Origin: Neckera pumila
Taxonomy: Eukaryota; Streptophyta; Bryopsida; Hypnales; Neckeraceae
Direction of reading: 5' to 3'
Assembly: GCA_963969595.1 (NCBI GenBank)
Contig: OZ018408.1
Span: 39,990,108 to 40,054,107, forward strand
DNA: 64,000 nucleotides
The notes under the pieces were generated by a model. It was not told the DNA's origin. It did no database searches and saw nothing but the letters and a program-made list of their open reading frames with translations. The position numbers and the translations under genes were made by a program. Below are positions 1 to 12,175 of this stretch, piece by piece. Within the stretch, counting starts at the first letter, position 1, and every line of letters starts with the position of its first letter.

Positions 1-818
1 TTTGCAAACCATGGGATCTATGGCCTTTCTTTTTATGAGACTTTATAGGAGTTTGATTTGCGTATGTTCATTTCAATACAAAGACAAAGAATATGAGTCA
101 ATAAACAATGATATACAGTTTGGGCAATTATTTTTGAAGGCTTGTCTTTTAAATTGCATATTTGTTCTTTTGTCCTCATTCATTTATAAAAGACTTTTTG
201 ATAGAAATACTTTGAATCTTAAGTTGTTTTTTGGCATTGTATCATATACAAACTCTATTTTCTAATGGCACTAGTAGAACCAAGGTCTATGCAAACTAAA
301 GAAATGACCTACAAGAAAATCCACATGATGAAATTAGACTAAGGGCCTCTTCATACTATGGCCGTCCAAGTCGAGAGGCCATGGGATTGAGTGGACAAAC
401 TTTGTTGAGAGTTCAAAGAAATGAGCAATAAATAGGTAATAAAGTACAGGAATTGGAGCCTTTGGCTGGCAATACTATGAAATCTCCAAAGGCCAAGCCC
501 AAAGTCCAAAACTATACCATTTGTTTGACTTCTATCCTTCTCTAATCCATCCAATTTCTAAAATTTCCCATGAAGCTTCACTTATGTGGCAAGTTTCTCA
601 ACCAAAAACTAAAAAACATGAAGAAAGGGTCATAAACGGCCTTGAAAAAAAATCACAACATATGCTCTCATCATCAAACAAGGAATATGAAGGGTAAAAG
701 TGGAATATGAGGGTGGCATTGGAATAAGAAGGGGAAATCCTAGAATGCAAAGGGAAGTAAAATTTCAAATCCCAATGGCGACAAAGAACAAATAACAAAT
801 AACAAAAGGAGGGGCAAA
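1..818. other. AT-rich intergenic DNA, no gene recognised
   Basis: Only short open frames without recognisable motifs occur here. I see no splice-consistent coding series, RNA gene or terminal-repeat element. The segment ends at the AAA target duplication of the CACTA-like element. Confidence 0.5.
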
Positions 819-1085
819 CACTGGTAGAAAATCCGTGCCCAAATTAACAAACCATCAACAAATTTTGTTAATTTGGATAATGTATTGTCCATTTCCAAAG
901 TTTTTTGTTGATTTTGCCCAAATTAACAGAAAAGTGACATTTTTTTTGTTGACCTGGGTAGTACAAGTATTAAATCAACAAAAGTTTGTTAAATTTTATG
1001 GAATCATTTGGGAATCTTTTGGAACCTTTTGGAACCTTTTAAGCTTTTAATAGTGCAATTGTTTGTTTTTTTAAATTCACATTCT

Positions 1086-1981
1086 AAAGTCAGCAGACTT
1101 TGGTGGTGATTTTCACCTAGTATTTGAATTTTTTTCAAAAAACTTTGAACTGGAAAAAGTTGGCAAATGAAGTCAACTTTCACCTCCAACAATCCTTTTG
1201 CAATTCCAAGACTCTGATCAAAAGTTATAATAAAAAAACTGAGAGGGTGTTCAACCATTTTTTTTAAATGTCCAAATGCACCCCTCTCTGATTTTTGTCC
1301 ATAACTTTTGATAGGAGGCTTGAAATCATAAACGGATTGTTGGAGGTGAAAGTTGAATTGATTTAGCAACTTATTTTAGTTCAAAGTTTTTTGAAAAAAA
1401 GTCATCTTCTATGTCAAAATCGCCTCCAAAGTCTGCTGACTTTTGAAAATACCGAGTAGTGAATATTTAATTTTCAAAAAGAAATACATAGTATAATTAG
1501 GAGTTCAAAAGCTTCTAAAGAAGCAAAAAGATTTAAGAAAAAAAAAAATTCTTAAAATTGCATGTATAGTTGAAGCATAGAAGTTGTTTATTGAGTTTTT
1601 TCATTTTTTCCAATGTTTTTAAAAATCAGCAGAATTTGAAGGCGATTTTGACATAGAAGATGACCTTTTCTCAAAAAACTTAGAACTAAAATAAGTTGCT
1701 AAATCAATTCAACTTTCACCTCCAACAATCAGTTTATAATTTCAAGCCTCCAATCAAAAGTTATAGACAAAAATCAGAGAGGGGTGCATTTGGACATTTA
1801 AAAAAATAATGGTTGAACACCCTCTCAGTTTTTTTGTTGTAACTTTTGACCAGAGTCTTGGAATTGCAAACGGATTGTTGCAGGTGAAAGTTTACTTCAT
1901 TTTCCAACTTTTTCCAGTTCAAAGTTTTTTGAAAAAAGTTCAAATACTAGGTGAAAATCACTACCAAAGTCTGCTGACTTT
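1086..1981. repeat. Long inverted repeat, two ~360-bp arms
   Basis: Arm 1 (1086-1443) and arm 2 (1622-1981) are diverged reverse complements. Each arm itself starts with AAAGTCAGCAGACTTTGG or a close variant and ends with its inverse, so each looks like a complete small foldback MITE. The pair is arranged head to head inside the CACTA-like element. Transcription would give a long hairpin. Confidence 0.75.
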
Positions 1982-2053
1982 AAAAAACCATGGAAAAAAA
2001 CCCCAAGAAACTTAATAAATAAATTCCTACTTTCATTGTTTACATCAATGTTT

Positions 2054-2245
2054 GTTGGTGGTATATTGGTTGGAACCTTGGACCTCACCCGTGAGGTCCA
2101 AGGTTCAAAACCCCCTTGGTTGCACCACCGCGTGGTAATGCCACGTGGCAGTTGCCTAGGTGGCAGTGCTGCCATTTGGGTAGCTTGGGTGGCACTACCA
2201 TGTGGGCAGTTGCCTAGTTGGCGCTGCCATGTTGCAGTTCCCCAT
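2054..2245 (+). repeat. tRNA-like / SINE-like GC-rich block
   Basis: An A-box-like stretch (2056-2073, TGGTGGTATATTGGTTGG) and a B-box-like GGTTCAAAACC (2102-2112) are spaced as in a pol III internal promoter. Between them is a perfect 13-bp hairpin with a 2-nt loop (2076-2103). GC-rich repeats of GCCACGTGGCAG type follow. It resembles a tRNA-derived SINE head. No intact tRNA cloverleaf is present, so it is not called a tRNA gene. Confidence 0.4.
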
Positions 2246-2736
2246 TGGTTAGGATTTTTTTTTAAAAAGTACTTTGTAGATTTTTGAAAAAAAATGTCCA
2301 AATTAACAAAAAAATTAACACTTTTTTGTTACCTAATGAACACTTTATTGTTACAATGAATACTTTTTTGTTACCAAATCAACACTTGTTTGTTACCAAA
2401 TCAACACTTTTGTGTTCAAAAGTACCCAAATTAACTTGTCCTTATTAACAAAAAAAGTCAACATTTCTATGTTCATTTTTGTTAATTTGGGCACTGTTTT
2501 TTTGTACTAGTGAAAGGGATTGGCATTCCAACATAAACAAAAATAGAAATTGCAAAAACAACCCTTGTAGTTCAATCTCACGACTAAGATCTTGTTAGTT
2601 TCTAAAAAAAATTGACAAACTCTCAACCAGAGTTTGGGTCTCCATTTTTGCACAACTCAAACTCTCTTCAAGAGTCTGTCGCCATGTAAACATTTTTTTG
2701 CCATGTAGCCAGTTTTGAAGGCGACGAACTTTGGAC

Positions 2737-3113
2737 ATTAGAGAAAATTTCAGGGCTTTGGAGGGTTGTGGAGCAGCCCTCCGAAGTACCTTGCAATTTT
2801 ATTTTTTAGGGCTGAAAAAGTCCTTTTTCCCCTATTTTTGCGCCTCTAAAACTGCAGTGATAGTGGCACAGAAAACCAATTTTCTGAGTAAAAAATTAAT
2901 TTAAAAACAAGAGAAAAAAAAATTACTCTTTAAAACAATTTTTTTTTTTAAAATTTAAGAAGAAAAAGAAAGTACAAAATTTGACTGCTTTGGCAAGCAG
3001 TCAGTTAAGCTCACTACTCATTGGGGGCCTTCCCGAGATTGACAAGCCAAGCTTGAAATAGCTTGGCATGTCAATTTGGAGCAGTACTCTGGAGGGCTGA
3101 TTTTTTCTCTAAT
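2737..3113. mobile_element. MITE, ATTAGAGAAAATTTCAGG family, copy 1
   Basis: Terminal inverted repeats start ATTAGAGAAAATTTCAGG and end with CTCTAAT. GGAGGG/CCCTCC blocks lie just inside both ends. The interior has a second hairpin around 3041-3073 (AAGCCAAGCT / AGCTTGGC). It shares ends and internal layout with copies at 11884 and 12572. Non-coding. Confidence 0.7.
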
Positions 3114-4214
3114 GATTGTACCTCCTAATGTGAAAGCTCAAGAAGGCAAACTTTTGGATTTAGGAAATTTGATTGGTAAAAAACAACAGACTCTCAATCT
3201 TCAGCCATCGTCTGAAGTGCCCCTAACATTGGATCTTCTAATGTCAGTTCCTAGTCCATGTGGACCACATTCTCCACTAATGTGGTATTTTGTCCTTGTG
3301 TTTTTAGTATGAAATTTTGGAGTTACAAAAATAAGCCTAAATTGTCAATATAAATAATGTTTTGCCCAAAGAATTAGCCCTACCAATCCAATGGAGTTGA
3401 TTTTTTTCCCTTTGGTTCAAAATTGACTAAATACTAGATCTTGGTATTATTTGTTGTATTTGAAAAAAATATTATGGAGTTTGAGATAGTGTCCATTTTT
3501 CCTATATGAATTGCAAAAATCTTTGGTTATGACAATGAATTTTCCATCCATTGTAGATTTATTAAGTAGAATGTCTTTAATTAGGCAACAATGACAACAT
3601 TTCATCAAACTATGTTTCATTAAACATAATTTAATAAGGGAAATTGCAAACAGTCCAAAGTCTTTGATATCATTTTTAATGTTTAGAAACAATAGAAACG
3701 TCTCTAGGTTACTTACAATTGAGTTGGATTCATTCAATTTGACATAAAATGTCAATTATTAATTAAAAAATGATTAAACATTAAAAAATTGTTATACATA
3801 AATCTTGTCAAATTAATTTGGAACCATTAAATTCTAACAATCTATAAAAAATGCATTTCAATTAATTGAAAAGTTTGTCAACTAGTCACATTGATTTATA
3901 TTGTGAATGGTACACAATTTTTTAAATTAAAGGTAGTACTTCAAACACAACTTTAGAATTTTGTGTACCAATCATGGTATAACTTAAAGGGTAGTATTTT
4001 AATCACAACTTTTGAGATATCTCTAACAGACTTGAAATTCACAACTATGGTACAAAAGACCATTCTATACCTCATAAATTTTTTTATATATTCCAAAAAA
4101 TGTTTTATTATTATAAATAGTCCAATTAAATTTCAACTTTTGCCATTTGGGGATTTTATTATTAGTTTATTTTGTCTTCCCAAGGCAATTTGTATTTAGA
4201 AGTTGGAATTTAAG

Positions 4215-4249
<35 letters not shown>

Positions 4250-4429
4250 AACAAAGACATAGAAAAATAATTTTCTCTTGTATATGCCCTCAAAATGTAT
4301 ATCATTGTCATCAATACAAAAGGGCATATATAAACATACATATAATCTTGGGATGTAATATTTGATTAGCAATTGGAATAGATGATATGATTTATTTTAT
4401 GATATTTTTATTATACAAATTTTTTTTTA
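3114..4429. other. AT-rich intergenic DNA with an ACATAT microsatellite
   Basis: No gene is recognised. The only ordered feature is a short hexanucleotide microsatellite (about 4214-4248). The 102-codon minus-strand frame near 3447-3755 has no family motif and the low-complexity composition of AT-rich noncoding DNA. Confidence 0.5.
4214..4248. repeat. (ACATAT)n microsatellite
   Basis: About six consecutive ACATAT units. Confidence 0.9.
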
Positions 4430-5343
4430 TCCCTAAAGGACCAACATGCGTTTTTTGGCCATATAGAAATTTTGGGCAGATACATGTGACTAGAGATATC
4501 CATATTTGAGGCTGAAATTTTTACAGAAGGTGGGGGCTTGGAATATCTTCATGTGTACCAAGTTTCATGACATTTTGAAATACGAGTCAAAAGTTGTGAC
4601 CTAATATGTTATTTTTTTTTGTAACTGGGCAGTTTGGGCAGATCAGAAAAAATCATTTTTTCCGGAATTTTTTTTTGAAATTGGTTCTCTACATTTATAT
4701 ATACTTAAAAAGCTTTGAGTCATTCCATTTCAATCAATGAGTCAAAAGTTATGATGGTTTTTGAATTGCGGGCAGTTATGGATTCTCTACTCTAAAAAAA
4801 ACTTTAAAGTCGTTTATTTAACTCAATTTTCAATATTTTTGGAAAAAAATAAAGTCCTAGGATAAAGATTGATTATTACAACATTACAACTGTTGGAATT
4901 GGCATTTTTAAATTTTTGAACAATTTAGTATTTTGAATCATTTTCTACTTCTTTCTACTTACTATTTTTTTCCTATATGTTGTACAATTCCAAATGATGT
5001 GAAATTTTTCAAGCATATAGACAACTTGTTTAGGAAACTGAATTCAAAGAAGCACCACCTTTATCGGCATTTTTTCATTGAAAAGTGAGCTTGCAAAGTG
5101 CAGCTGCCTGGTTTTTTGCAGAATTGAAAAAGTGGTTTTCAAGCCTTTGAATGCTTATATCTTATGATCCACACGGTGGAATTTTCTGAAATTTTACCAC
5201 ATGTTTTCAAAATATCATACTACAAGATCCTACGGTTACATTTGTCAAAATTTTTTTTTTTCCAAGAATTTGGTAGTTGTATTAGAAATGGCAGTTTTGG
5301 AGCGTTTTTGGTGATTACATAGTTATGAAACTTTAGGGGTTAA
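4430..5343 (+). mobile_element. TTAA-flanked piggyBac-like non-autonomous element, copy 1
   Basis: It begins ATCCCTAAAGGACCAA and ends CTTTAGGGG followed by TTAA. The left TTAA is degraded. Internal landmarks shared with the other plus-oriented copies are TTTTTTGGC, GGAAAGCTTTG-like, a CTACTT-rich tract near 4950, AGTGCAGCTGCCTGG and AGAAATGGCAGTTTTGGAGCG. No coding potential is seen. Assignment to piggyBac rests on the TTAA flank and CCC(C) termini. Confidence 0.75.
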
Positions 5344-5791
5344 ATACAAGAAACAAAATATGTATTTTCATGAAATTGTCCTATTATCCTATTATTTGTG
5401 CATAACTTTGGGAGATTATATATACATATATATATATATATATATAGTTTAAGTCTAAAATTTTGGAAATGTACTATTTTTATTGTGTAACCAATTTGTA
5501 ATATTTTTTCCAATAGTTCTTTTGTTTTACTTTAAAAAGTCCCAAAGCCTTGCAGATTTTTTTTATTTCATTTATTTCAGATAGTCCAAAAATAAACCTT
5601 CATTAGATTGATTTATCTATGCACATTCAAGCATATAGTTGAAACATGTAAAAGGCAAATTAAAAAACATTTATTTATCCAAAAGTGTATTCATTAGTAG
5701 TGGTATGTCAGTTTTGTACACCTGTCAGTACTCCTTGTGCCATATTGACATTTACATTAGCTTGCTCTACCAACAGAATTACAAATCCATG

Positions 5792-6030
5792 TGCAAATTT
5801 CATTTCATCCATACCATTGTGCATTGCTAAGCTAAGATTTTCACCTTCATTCCCTCCGGGACTTCCAAAATCATTTCATTTCCTTGTTTGAGAGTCCAGA
5901 TGTAATGGTGATGCAAATTCATTTCATCCATAACATTGTGCACTGGTAAGCTAAGATTTCCACCTTCACCCCCTTCGGGACTCCCCAAATCATTTCATTT
6001 CTTTGTTTGAGAGTCCAGATGGAATGGTGT
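5792..6030. repeat. Tandem duplication, period about 120 bp
   Basis: Two diverged copies (about 5792-5911 and 5912-6030) each contain CATTTCATCCATA, TAAGCTAAGATTT, a TCGGGACT-type stretch and TTTGAGAGTCCAGATG. Non-coding. Confidence 0.85.
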
Positions 6031-6123
6031 CAGTTTAACGAAATTGACATAGAAAGAACAAAACTATCTCAAGATTTTGTTAGTGAATTTCAACAATTTC
6101 ATGCATCAAGAACTTGTTTCATG

Positions 6124-6254
6124 TAGTCTGCTCTTAAAGCGACCATTTAAGCCTACCTAATTCATCATTGACAGTAATAGATATTTCAAGCACCATGTCA
6201 CTCATTCCTAAATAGGGGTCACATTTAGAACTTGGTCGCTTTTAGAGCAGACTA
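6124..6254. mobile_element. 131-bp MITE with TA target duplication (mariner-like)
   Basis: The inverted termini GTCTGCTCTTAAAGCGACC and its inverse (one mismatch) lie directly inside TA dinucleotides at 6124-6125 and 6253-6254. Short length, near-perfect terminal repeats and a TA duplication fit a Tc1/mariner-derived (Stowaway-like) MITE. It lies about 100 bp beyond the 3' end of the trihelix gene and could be in its 3' UTR. Confidence 0.8.
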
Positions 6255-6357
6255 CCTTATTGCCAAATTCTCCGTCAATTTTGGTTTTGTGTCACTGAAT
6301 TAAAAATTCTGAATGTACATGGTTTCTTTGAAAATCGATACGACTTCCAACTCAATG

Positions 6358-8944
6358 CTACCGCAGCTCCTCATCTCGCCGGCGCTGGTACTCAAATCGC
6401 TGTCTTCTCAGCTCCAGCTTCTTCTCCTGGATGGCGAGGTTGCGTGACCGCTCGTTCTCCTCAGCTGTAACAACAAAACTTTCATCAAATTTGCAATTAA
6501 AAATTCCAAAGCAGACAATATCCATTTCGCTGAAGTAACGCAATTTCATTAAAATGGCGTGGCGAACCCTCAACAAGGAAGGAAATGCATTGATTTACGG
6601 AATCGAGAGGGGATGGAGGTGGAACTCTTAGCTTAGCTAGTTAAGCACAACCATGTGGATGAAAAGCATTTTGCATACTAATTTGCATATTTATTGGTAC
6701 AACAAGTTCATACTGTCAATGTCAAAAACTCAAAACAGCGCATGAAATATCGCCAATGTAAGGAAATTGACGTTACAGAGACTATCCGCGTTTCCTTTTC
6801 GGAAATATCAGAATTTTCCTTTGACGATTTTGCACTATGAGCAGGATATTAGTCGAATCAGAGTTACATTAGTGGCAAAAATCTCCCTTGTAAACCCGGA
6901 ATGGCAAGTCGGAAACCCGACAGATATAATCTCCTAGTGCAATATAACGTTCAGTAGAGGAATCCAAAAAGTCCATTGACCCAGTTCCATTGTTGCACTA
7001 TGGTTCGAATTCACCACTTTGCTAGAGAATAGAGCCTGAAGTGGACTGTGGAATTCCAGGATCTGTGGACTTTTGGGAATTCTCTCAGGGTCGAAAATGA
7101 GATGCAAAGGTTGTCTCATTCCCAAAAGACGTGGTCCGTTTGAAATCTAGGACATGTCCAGCTTTAGCTTTTGCATGCACAATTTGCACACAACTTTGCC
7201 AAAATGACGAAAATCTGGGAACTCACCTTCAAATCTCCACGTGAGAACTCGACGTAGGTTCTGAATTTCCGTCACAAGCTCCTCGATCACGTTCCAGTTG
7301 GGTTGCATTCTATTGGGCGGTGCCCCCTTCGCATGTGCATCTTCACAGCACTCAACCTTCAGCGTTGCTGCAGCATCTCCTGGACACAACCGCAGCAGCT
7401 CTCGATCTCCTGCAGGAAACCCTAAACTTTCCTGCGAATCCATAACTGCTCCGGCACTCTCCAGTTTCCGTCGCTGATTTAGAGGCACCTGGAGGAGAGA
7501 CATTAGTATCCACTACTTGGAAATTAAACATAATTGATGGAATAAGAATTGATGGCAAGATTAGTTCTCTAAGCAAAGTGCGCATTTACAATTAATTTCC
7601 CTGACCTGCAGTTTCGTCGACTTTCTGCCCTCCCGATTCTCAGCTGCGTCGAAAATTTGGTACCATTTCTGGCAAAATGAAGGCGGCACCGATCGGATCC
7701 GGTCACTGCAACTAATTCGATCCCAGTACTCCATGCCTGGATGCTCCGCCATCCACTGGTGAATCTGAGGGAATTTCCATCAAGTTGGCAGTTTTGGGTT
7801 AGAATATATAGCAAAGATTAACAAAGCTTGAACCCCGAGCTGTCCTAGTTTTTAAAGGAGGAACCACCTTTAGTTAATTTCGCTGAACTGGCGCAAATCG
7901 GTTACCAGAAATTGCGACATACATCTACACAAAGCTCGACAGAAATAGGACATGTCTAGATTTAGGTTTCAAGGCCTGTCCTGAAAAGTGCCAAGTGACT
8001 ACCACCAATTTAATGAAACTGACGTTCCTTTTTTTTTTTTTTTTTTTTCTTTTTTTCTTTTTTTTTTTTCTTTTGCACAAAATGGAAAGAACCATTCCAT
8101 TACGTTACTTTTGTATAACGTCAGTTCCGTTATATTGGCGGTATTTCATGTGTCCATTTGACAATTACTTACAATAGCTTACTGTGCGGATAGAAACCCT
8201 AACTACTATGCAAATTGCATATCTCTACCATAAGCTAATTACCTGTAAGCTAGGGTTTCCACCCGCACCCTAATTAATCATATACGGAGTATTACATTTT
8301 CTTCCTTCGTCGATCTTCCTCCGTACCATAATAGTGGAAATTCGCAAATTTAGTGAAATTGGTGGTACGTGTGTGCACCTCATTTGGTGATTTGGGCAAG
8401 AATACAAAATTAGAATTTCCAATTTCAAGATTCACAGACTTGAGATCGATTGCCTTACCTCCAGATAATGTTTCCGCAGCGCGTACCACTTGTCAGCGCA
8501 GTGTTTGTGATTCCTCGTGAACCCCTGCTCCTGCAACCGCTCCGAAACTGCTTTCCAATCCAAGTTCCGGCTCTTGCACTCCACCAGAATGTCTTCTTCC
8601 GCCTTCTCCCAATTCTTCCCTCGTTGGCGCTGCTGAAGTTCACTGCCGCCCCCCCCAGGGGAGCCTCCGTTCACATTAAGCTCGTCCGCCCGTTTCCTCT
8701 TCTTCCGCATGGTCACCTCCGACACTTCAGATTGGGTGTACGTTGTCGTCGTCCCGAAATCCACGATGTCGTCCCAGTCCGCCCATCGGGCACCGATGCC
8801 AGTCCCAGGGCTCAGGTAATCTAACGTGGACGAGTTGTAACACTGCTGGTCCTTGTTGCCGGTGGCGACGTCGTCGACGTCGCCTAGTAACGACTCCAGG
8901 AGCAAGCTTACAGAACTCGAGGTGGCCTGGTGTGGATCAGACAT
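6358..8944 (-). CDS. Trihelix / SANT-like DNA-binding transcription factor (4 exons)
   Basis: Proposed exons, read downward: 8944-8459, 7764-7606, 7488-7227, 6464-6358. All junctions are GT-AG and in phase, giving 337 residues and a TAG stop. The N-terminal half is acidic and Ser/Gly-rich, with a basic RKKRKR nuclear-localisation-like cluster. Next comes a tryptophan-rich Myb/SANT-like region (GKNWEKAEEDILVECKSR, then HCADKWYALRKHYLE) that continues in exon 2 (HQWMAEHPGMEYW, CQKWYQIFD). The C-terminus is a charged coiled coil (EKKLELRRQRFEYQRRRDEE). This layout, a DNA-binding domain followed by a terminal coiled coil, fits plant trihelix-type nuclear regulators; targets are unknown. Domain assignment is by motif appearance. 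Exon 1 ends in a strong GTAAGG donor. The two KWY segments could be two halves of one domain or two related repeats. Confidence 0.75.
8005..8138. repeat. Inverted pair of the CAATTTAAYGAAATTGACGTT motif, within intron 1
   Basis: CCAATTTAATGAAACTGACG at 8005 faces a reverse-complement copy ending at 8138. They enclose a poly-T tract, so the unit looks like a small degenerate foldback element in intron 1 of the trihelix gene. The motif recurs many times from 6.0 to 12.4 kb. Confidence 0.5.
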
Positions 8945-8962
8945 TGGATCGATAGCGATGAC

Positions 8963-8977
8963 AACCCTAAACCCTAG
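8963..8977 (-). promoter_or_regulatory. Telo-box-like motif upstream of the trihelix gene
   Basis: On the minus strand this reads CTAGGGTTTAGGGTT, 19 bases before the chosen ATG. Such AAACCCTAA (telo-box) motifs are common near plant transcription starts and 5' UTRs. The role here is inferred. Confidence 0.4.
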
Positions 8978-11883
8978 AGCTAGATTGATTGGACCAAACT
9001 AATTAACTTCGGAACAGGGATATTAGCTAGATGGTTCGGAAGCATTTATGGTTTAGAAAGCGGCGATAATTATCCAGGAACTCAAGACCGAGGAGCTAGT
9101 CCGATTGAGCTGCTAAGGTAAACTAGAGAGAAATCACCATCCCAGAACCCAATTAAACGCCTGATCGACGAAATTGGTCGAGAAATCTCCAGAACTCAGA
9201 ATGCCTGAGCGAGAAATTAGATACCAACCAGAACTCAAAATAGACTGATCCAAGAAATCTAGAAATATTGGACGATCGAAGAATCTAGAACTGGGCTGAT
9301 TGAAGAAACCGAACTGGCTTATCGATCTAGCTATGACCTTTATGTTCCAACGGATTTCAGTGAAACTCGCTCCGTCTGTAACCAGGAAGTTCTAGTTTCA
9401 GGGTTTTCAACCTCACAATTTAATTTGAAGCGATGAAACATGCCATGTATGTACGTTCACGAATATGATCATATACGTGCAGCCAAGAAGGTGGAAAGCC
9501 TCCGCAGAGCGTGATATATGAATCTTTTTGGCAATTGAAGTTCCCGACTACTGCACATCTGGGCTAAGTACTACCTAGCTCCGAATCGAGTGTCGGCACA
9601 CACATACAAATATTATATATACATATACTATACGCCACTGCGACTGAAGTCAGCTACTGACACAGAAATTTCGCTGGGATAATCAACGAGCGCCCCTACC
9701 ACCGCCACCACCACATGAATCTCACATATTCCGGATTTTCTGTGGGGGGACTGGCTAAAAGCGGCGCATGCCACCCTCCTCCTGCCCCTCCTGGGGGGGA
9801 GCGACTGCAGCTAGAAGGCGAAGCTGATTGAAGGCTACTTTTGTTAATTTCGTAGTTTCTCGATTGCCTAATGAGGTGCAGAAGTGGTTTTTTCTTTCAT
9901 GGCAAGCTAGCTAGGACTGGTGCACAATGGCACAGCACTTTGATCTTAGACTTAAGTGTTCTACAATTGTACAACACTTTGCGATTCTAACTGAAAAGTG
10001 CCAGTTGAATGGAAATCCGCTTGCGGGGGTGAGCATTTCAGTTTCGGAACTGAGATCCAAGATATTCGAACTACGGGGGTGAGAAGAAAATCATGTAAAC
10101 ACAAAGTAATACCCTTCTATTGCAATAGATTACAAATTTCTTTGCTTCTAATTAGAGAATTACATTTCTTTGTAGCACGAGAAAGGCGGGGGAGACTGCC
10201 ATCCCAAGGACACCAAACAGCTAGATGAATGACACGTACTTGAGTACTTAGGTTGTCATTTAATTTACAAAGAACATCACTGCAAGTCAGTGTCATAGAA
10301 CTATTGTCAATTTCGTTAAAACTAGTGTACTTCCGGCACCAAGAATTGCGACATACATCTCTACAAACTAGGACAGGCTGGAATAGTCTAAGGGCTCAGG
10401 CCGCGTGGTTTCAGAGCCAAAGCAGTGGAATATAGTGGAATATGTCCAATTTAACGAAATTCACGTTTGAAAGCTTTGGAATTCCCCGTCCAATTCCTTC
10501 GAATTATTCTTGGGGTGTCATTTCACCCCACCTTTCTAGTGGTTTGAATTGGAGCCTCTGAACTCTGTACTGTACACTCACCTACATGAGAAAATTCTCA
10601 AATCTACACTTCGGTGAGAAAAGCGGTGCCAATCGCTAGGTTTTGTTGCCTTCTTTTTGAAAAGTGAAACTAAGAATTGTTGTAGATGGCCATTAAAAAA
10701 GGATTAGAAAAAAGAAGAAACTTCCCATGTTACGGGAGTTGCCCCCACGGCTGCCCCCACTGCCACTACCTCGCCCCCAAGTTCACCGACCAACAGTAAC
10801 GCATTTGGCGGTGGACAGAAGAATGGGAATTTCCATTTTAAAAGTTAAGTTGGCAATTTTTCAGTTAAAATGGGAGAGCTTCAATGTACAAATGTACTGG
10901 CTAAACTCAAATCTATACCTGTTGTAGTTATCAACGGAAAAAAATCGTCTGTGCATCTCATTATTGGGCAAACTTCCCGGGTTTCCTGGAAATCGATCAA
11001 TTTATTTTCAAATTTAGCAAAGTCATCAAACCCTTTGACTTTTGATAGCTATTTTAATAAAATATTCCAGATTCTTTGTTTACTATATTTGGTACATTTT
11101 GGTTTATTTTGACAAATTTGATACAAATTTCGTAATCGTTGAAAAGCTCCTTTAGATTAACCAGGTTTTTTCCCTTCTAGCCCTTTGGCTAAAACTCTTG
11201 CCAAAAAAATCACTGATACAAATGGCCTAAGAAGCTATGCCACCCTGAGTATGTCGCCAGTCGCCACCACCAAGTACTGTAGACAAGAATTCTCTGATCT
11301 ATGTCGACTGCCACAGCCTCAATTTATGGAGATGTTTTCAACGTCAATTTTGTTAAATTTGCGGATTTATTTTATGACTTTGGCACTTTTCAAGGTGCAC
11401 AGACTAAAAAGCGTCAATCTATATCAGTTCTAATTTTTAGAGCTTTGAGAGGATGAAATGTCACAATTTGTGGCTCCAAAATTGCACTAATTTAACAAAA
11501 TTGATGGATTTTTTTTCAAATCACAATTTCATTAAATTAACACAATTATGGTATCAAAAATTGTATATCCTCTCAAAGGTCTAATTTCAAGCCACAAACT
11601 ACAACAGGCATGGATTTATGCTTTCAGTCACGTGTCTTGGAACATGTCAAAGTAATGGAATACTCCTAATTTCATGGAATTGATGTTTTCACCTAGAAGC
11701 CCACTCCTTGCATGTAGGGATTGAATTGTCAATTTCATTAAATTGGCATGATTTCAACTCCAAAAACTATGATATAAATCTACACAAAATAGTGAAGTTA
11801 GGTTGCTCCATAATAATTTCTCGACATTTGACACTATATAAATATTTATTGTTATTGTACAAAAATGTACCACTTTTGATTTC
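8978..11883. other. Intergenic DNA with repeated CAATTTMRTTAAATTG-type motifs
   Basis: No gene is recognised upstream of the trihelix gene. A roughly 20-22-bp near-palindromic motif appears at about 10306, 10447, 11340, 11487, 11520, 11668 and 11728. Several copies are preceded by a TGGAATAT-type stretch. Another shared segment, AATTGCGACATACATCT, appears at about 7905 and 10345. These look like degraded copies of one small repeat family. Confidence 0.5.
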
Positions 11884-12175
11884 ATTAGAGAAAAATTGAC
11901 CCCTCCGGAGGGCTACTAGAATGTGACAAACCAAGCTATTAAAAGCTTGGTCTGTCACACAAAGCTAAATACTCCCCGCAGCAGTCAGCTTTTCCGATTT
12001 ATTTTTTTTAAGTTTTTTTTTTATTCGGAATTTTTGGTTCCTGTGCCACTGCTGCTGCAGTTTCAGCAAGGCAGAAATAGGGGGAAAATAATTTTTTTTG
12101 CAAGAGAAAAACAAATTTCAGGGTACCTCAGAGGGCTGTGGAGCAACCCTCCGAAGGCCTGAAATTTCCTCTAAT
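11884..12175. mobile_element. MITE, ATTAGAGAAAATTTCAGG family, copy 2
   Basis: It starts ATTAGAGAAAAATTG with CCTCCGGAGGG just inside, and ends GAAATTTCCTCTAAT. An internal hairpin (ACCAAGCT / AGCTTGGT, about 11921-11957) occupies the same position as in copy 1. A CAGCAGTCAGC block is also shared. Confidence 0.75.

Larger units (their letters stand above)
819..2512. mobile_element. Non-autonomous CACTA-like element
   Basis: The left end reads CACTGGTAGAAAAT and the right end is the inverse of CACTAGTACAAAA. Both are followed inward by the same GTGCCCAAATTAAC stretch. AAA flanks both sides (816-818 and 2513-2515), as expected for the 3-bp duplication of CACTA (En/Spm) elements. Subterminal regions hold many copies of CAAATTAACAAA or its inverse, in the manner of CACTA transposase-binding subterminal repeats. 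No transposase is encoded. The interior holds a long palindrome (1086-1981) and a GC-rich tRNA-like block (2054-2245). Superfamily assignment rests on termini and duplication length only. Confidence 0.7.

Noticed and set aside
2054..2120. A functional tRNA gene
   Set aside because: Box A/B-like words exist, but the arms do not form a cloverleaf with a normal acceptor stem and anticodon loop.
7995..8177. 60-codon frame with a poly-Phe run
   Set aside because: It simply reads a poly-T tract in an intron.
8450..8824. Plus-strand frame of 124 codons over trihelix exon 1
   Set aside because: Antisense to the conserved DNA-binding exon; composition is that of a shadow.
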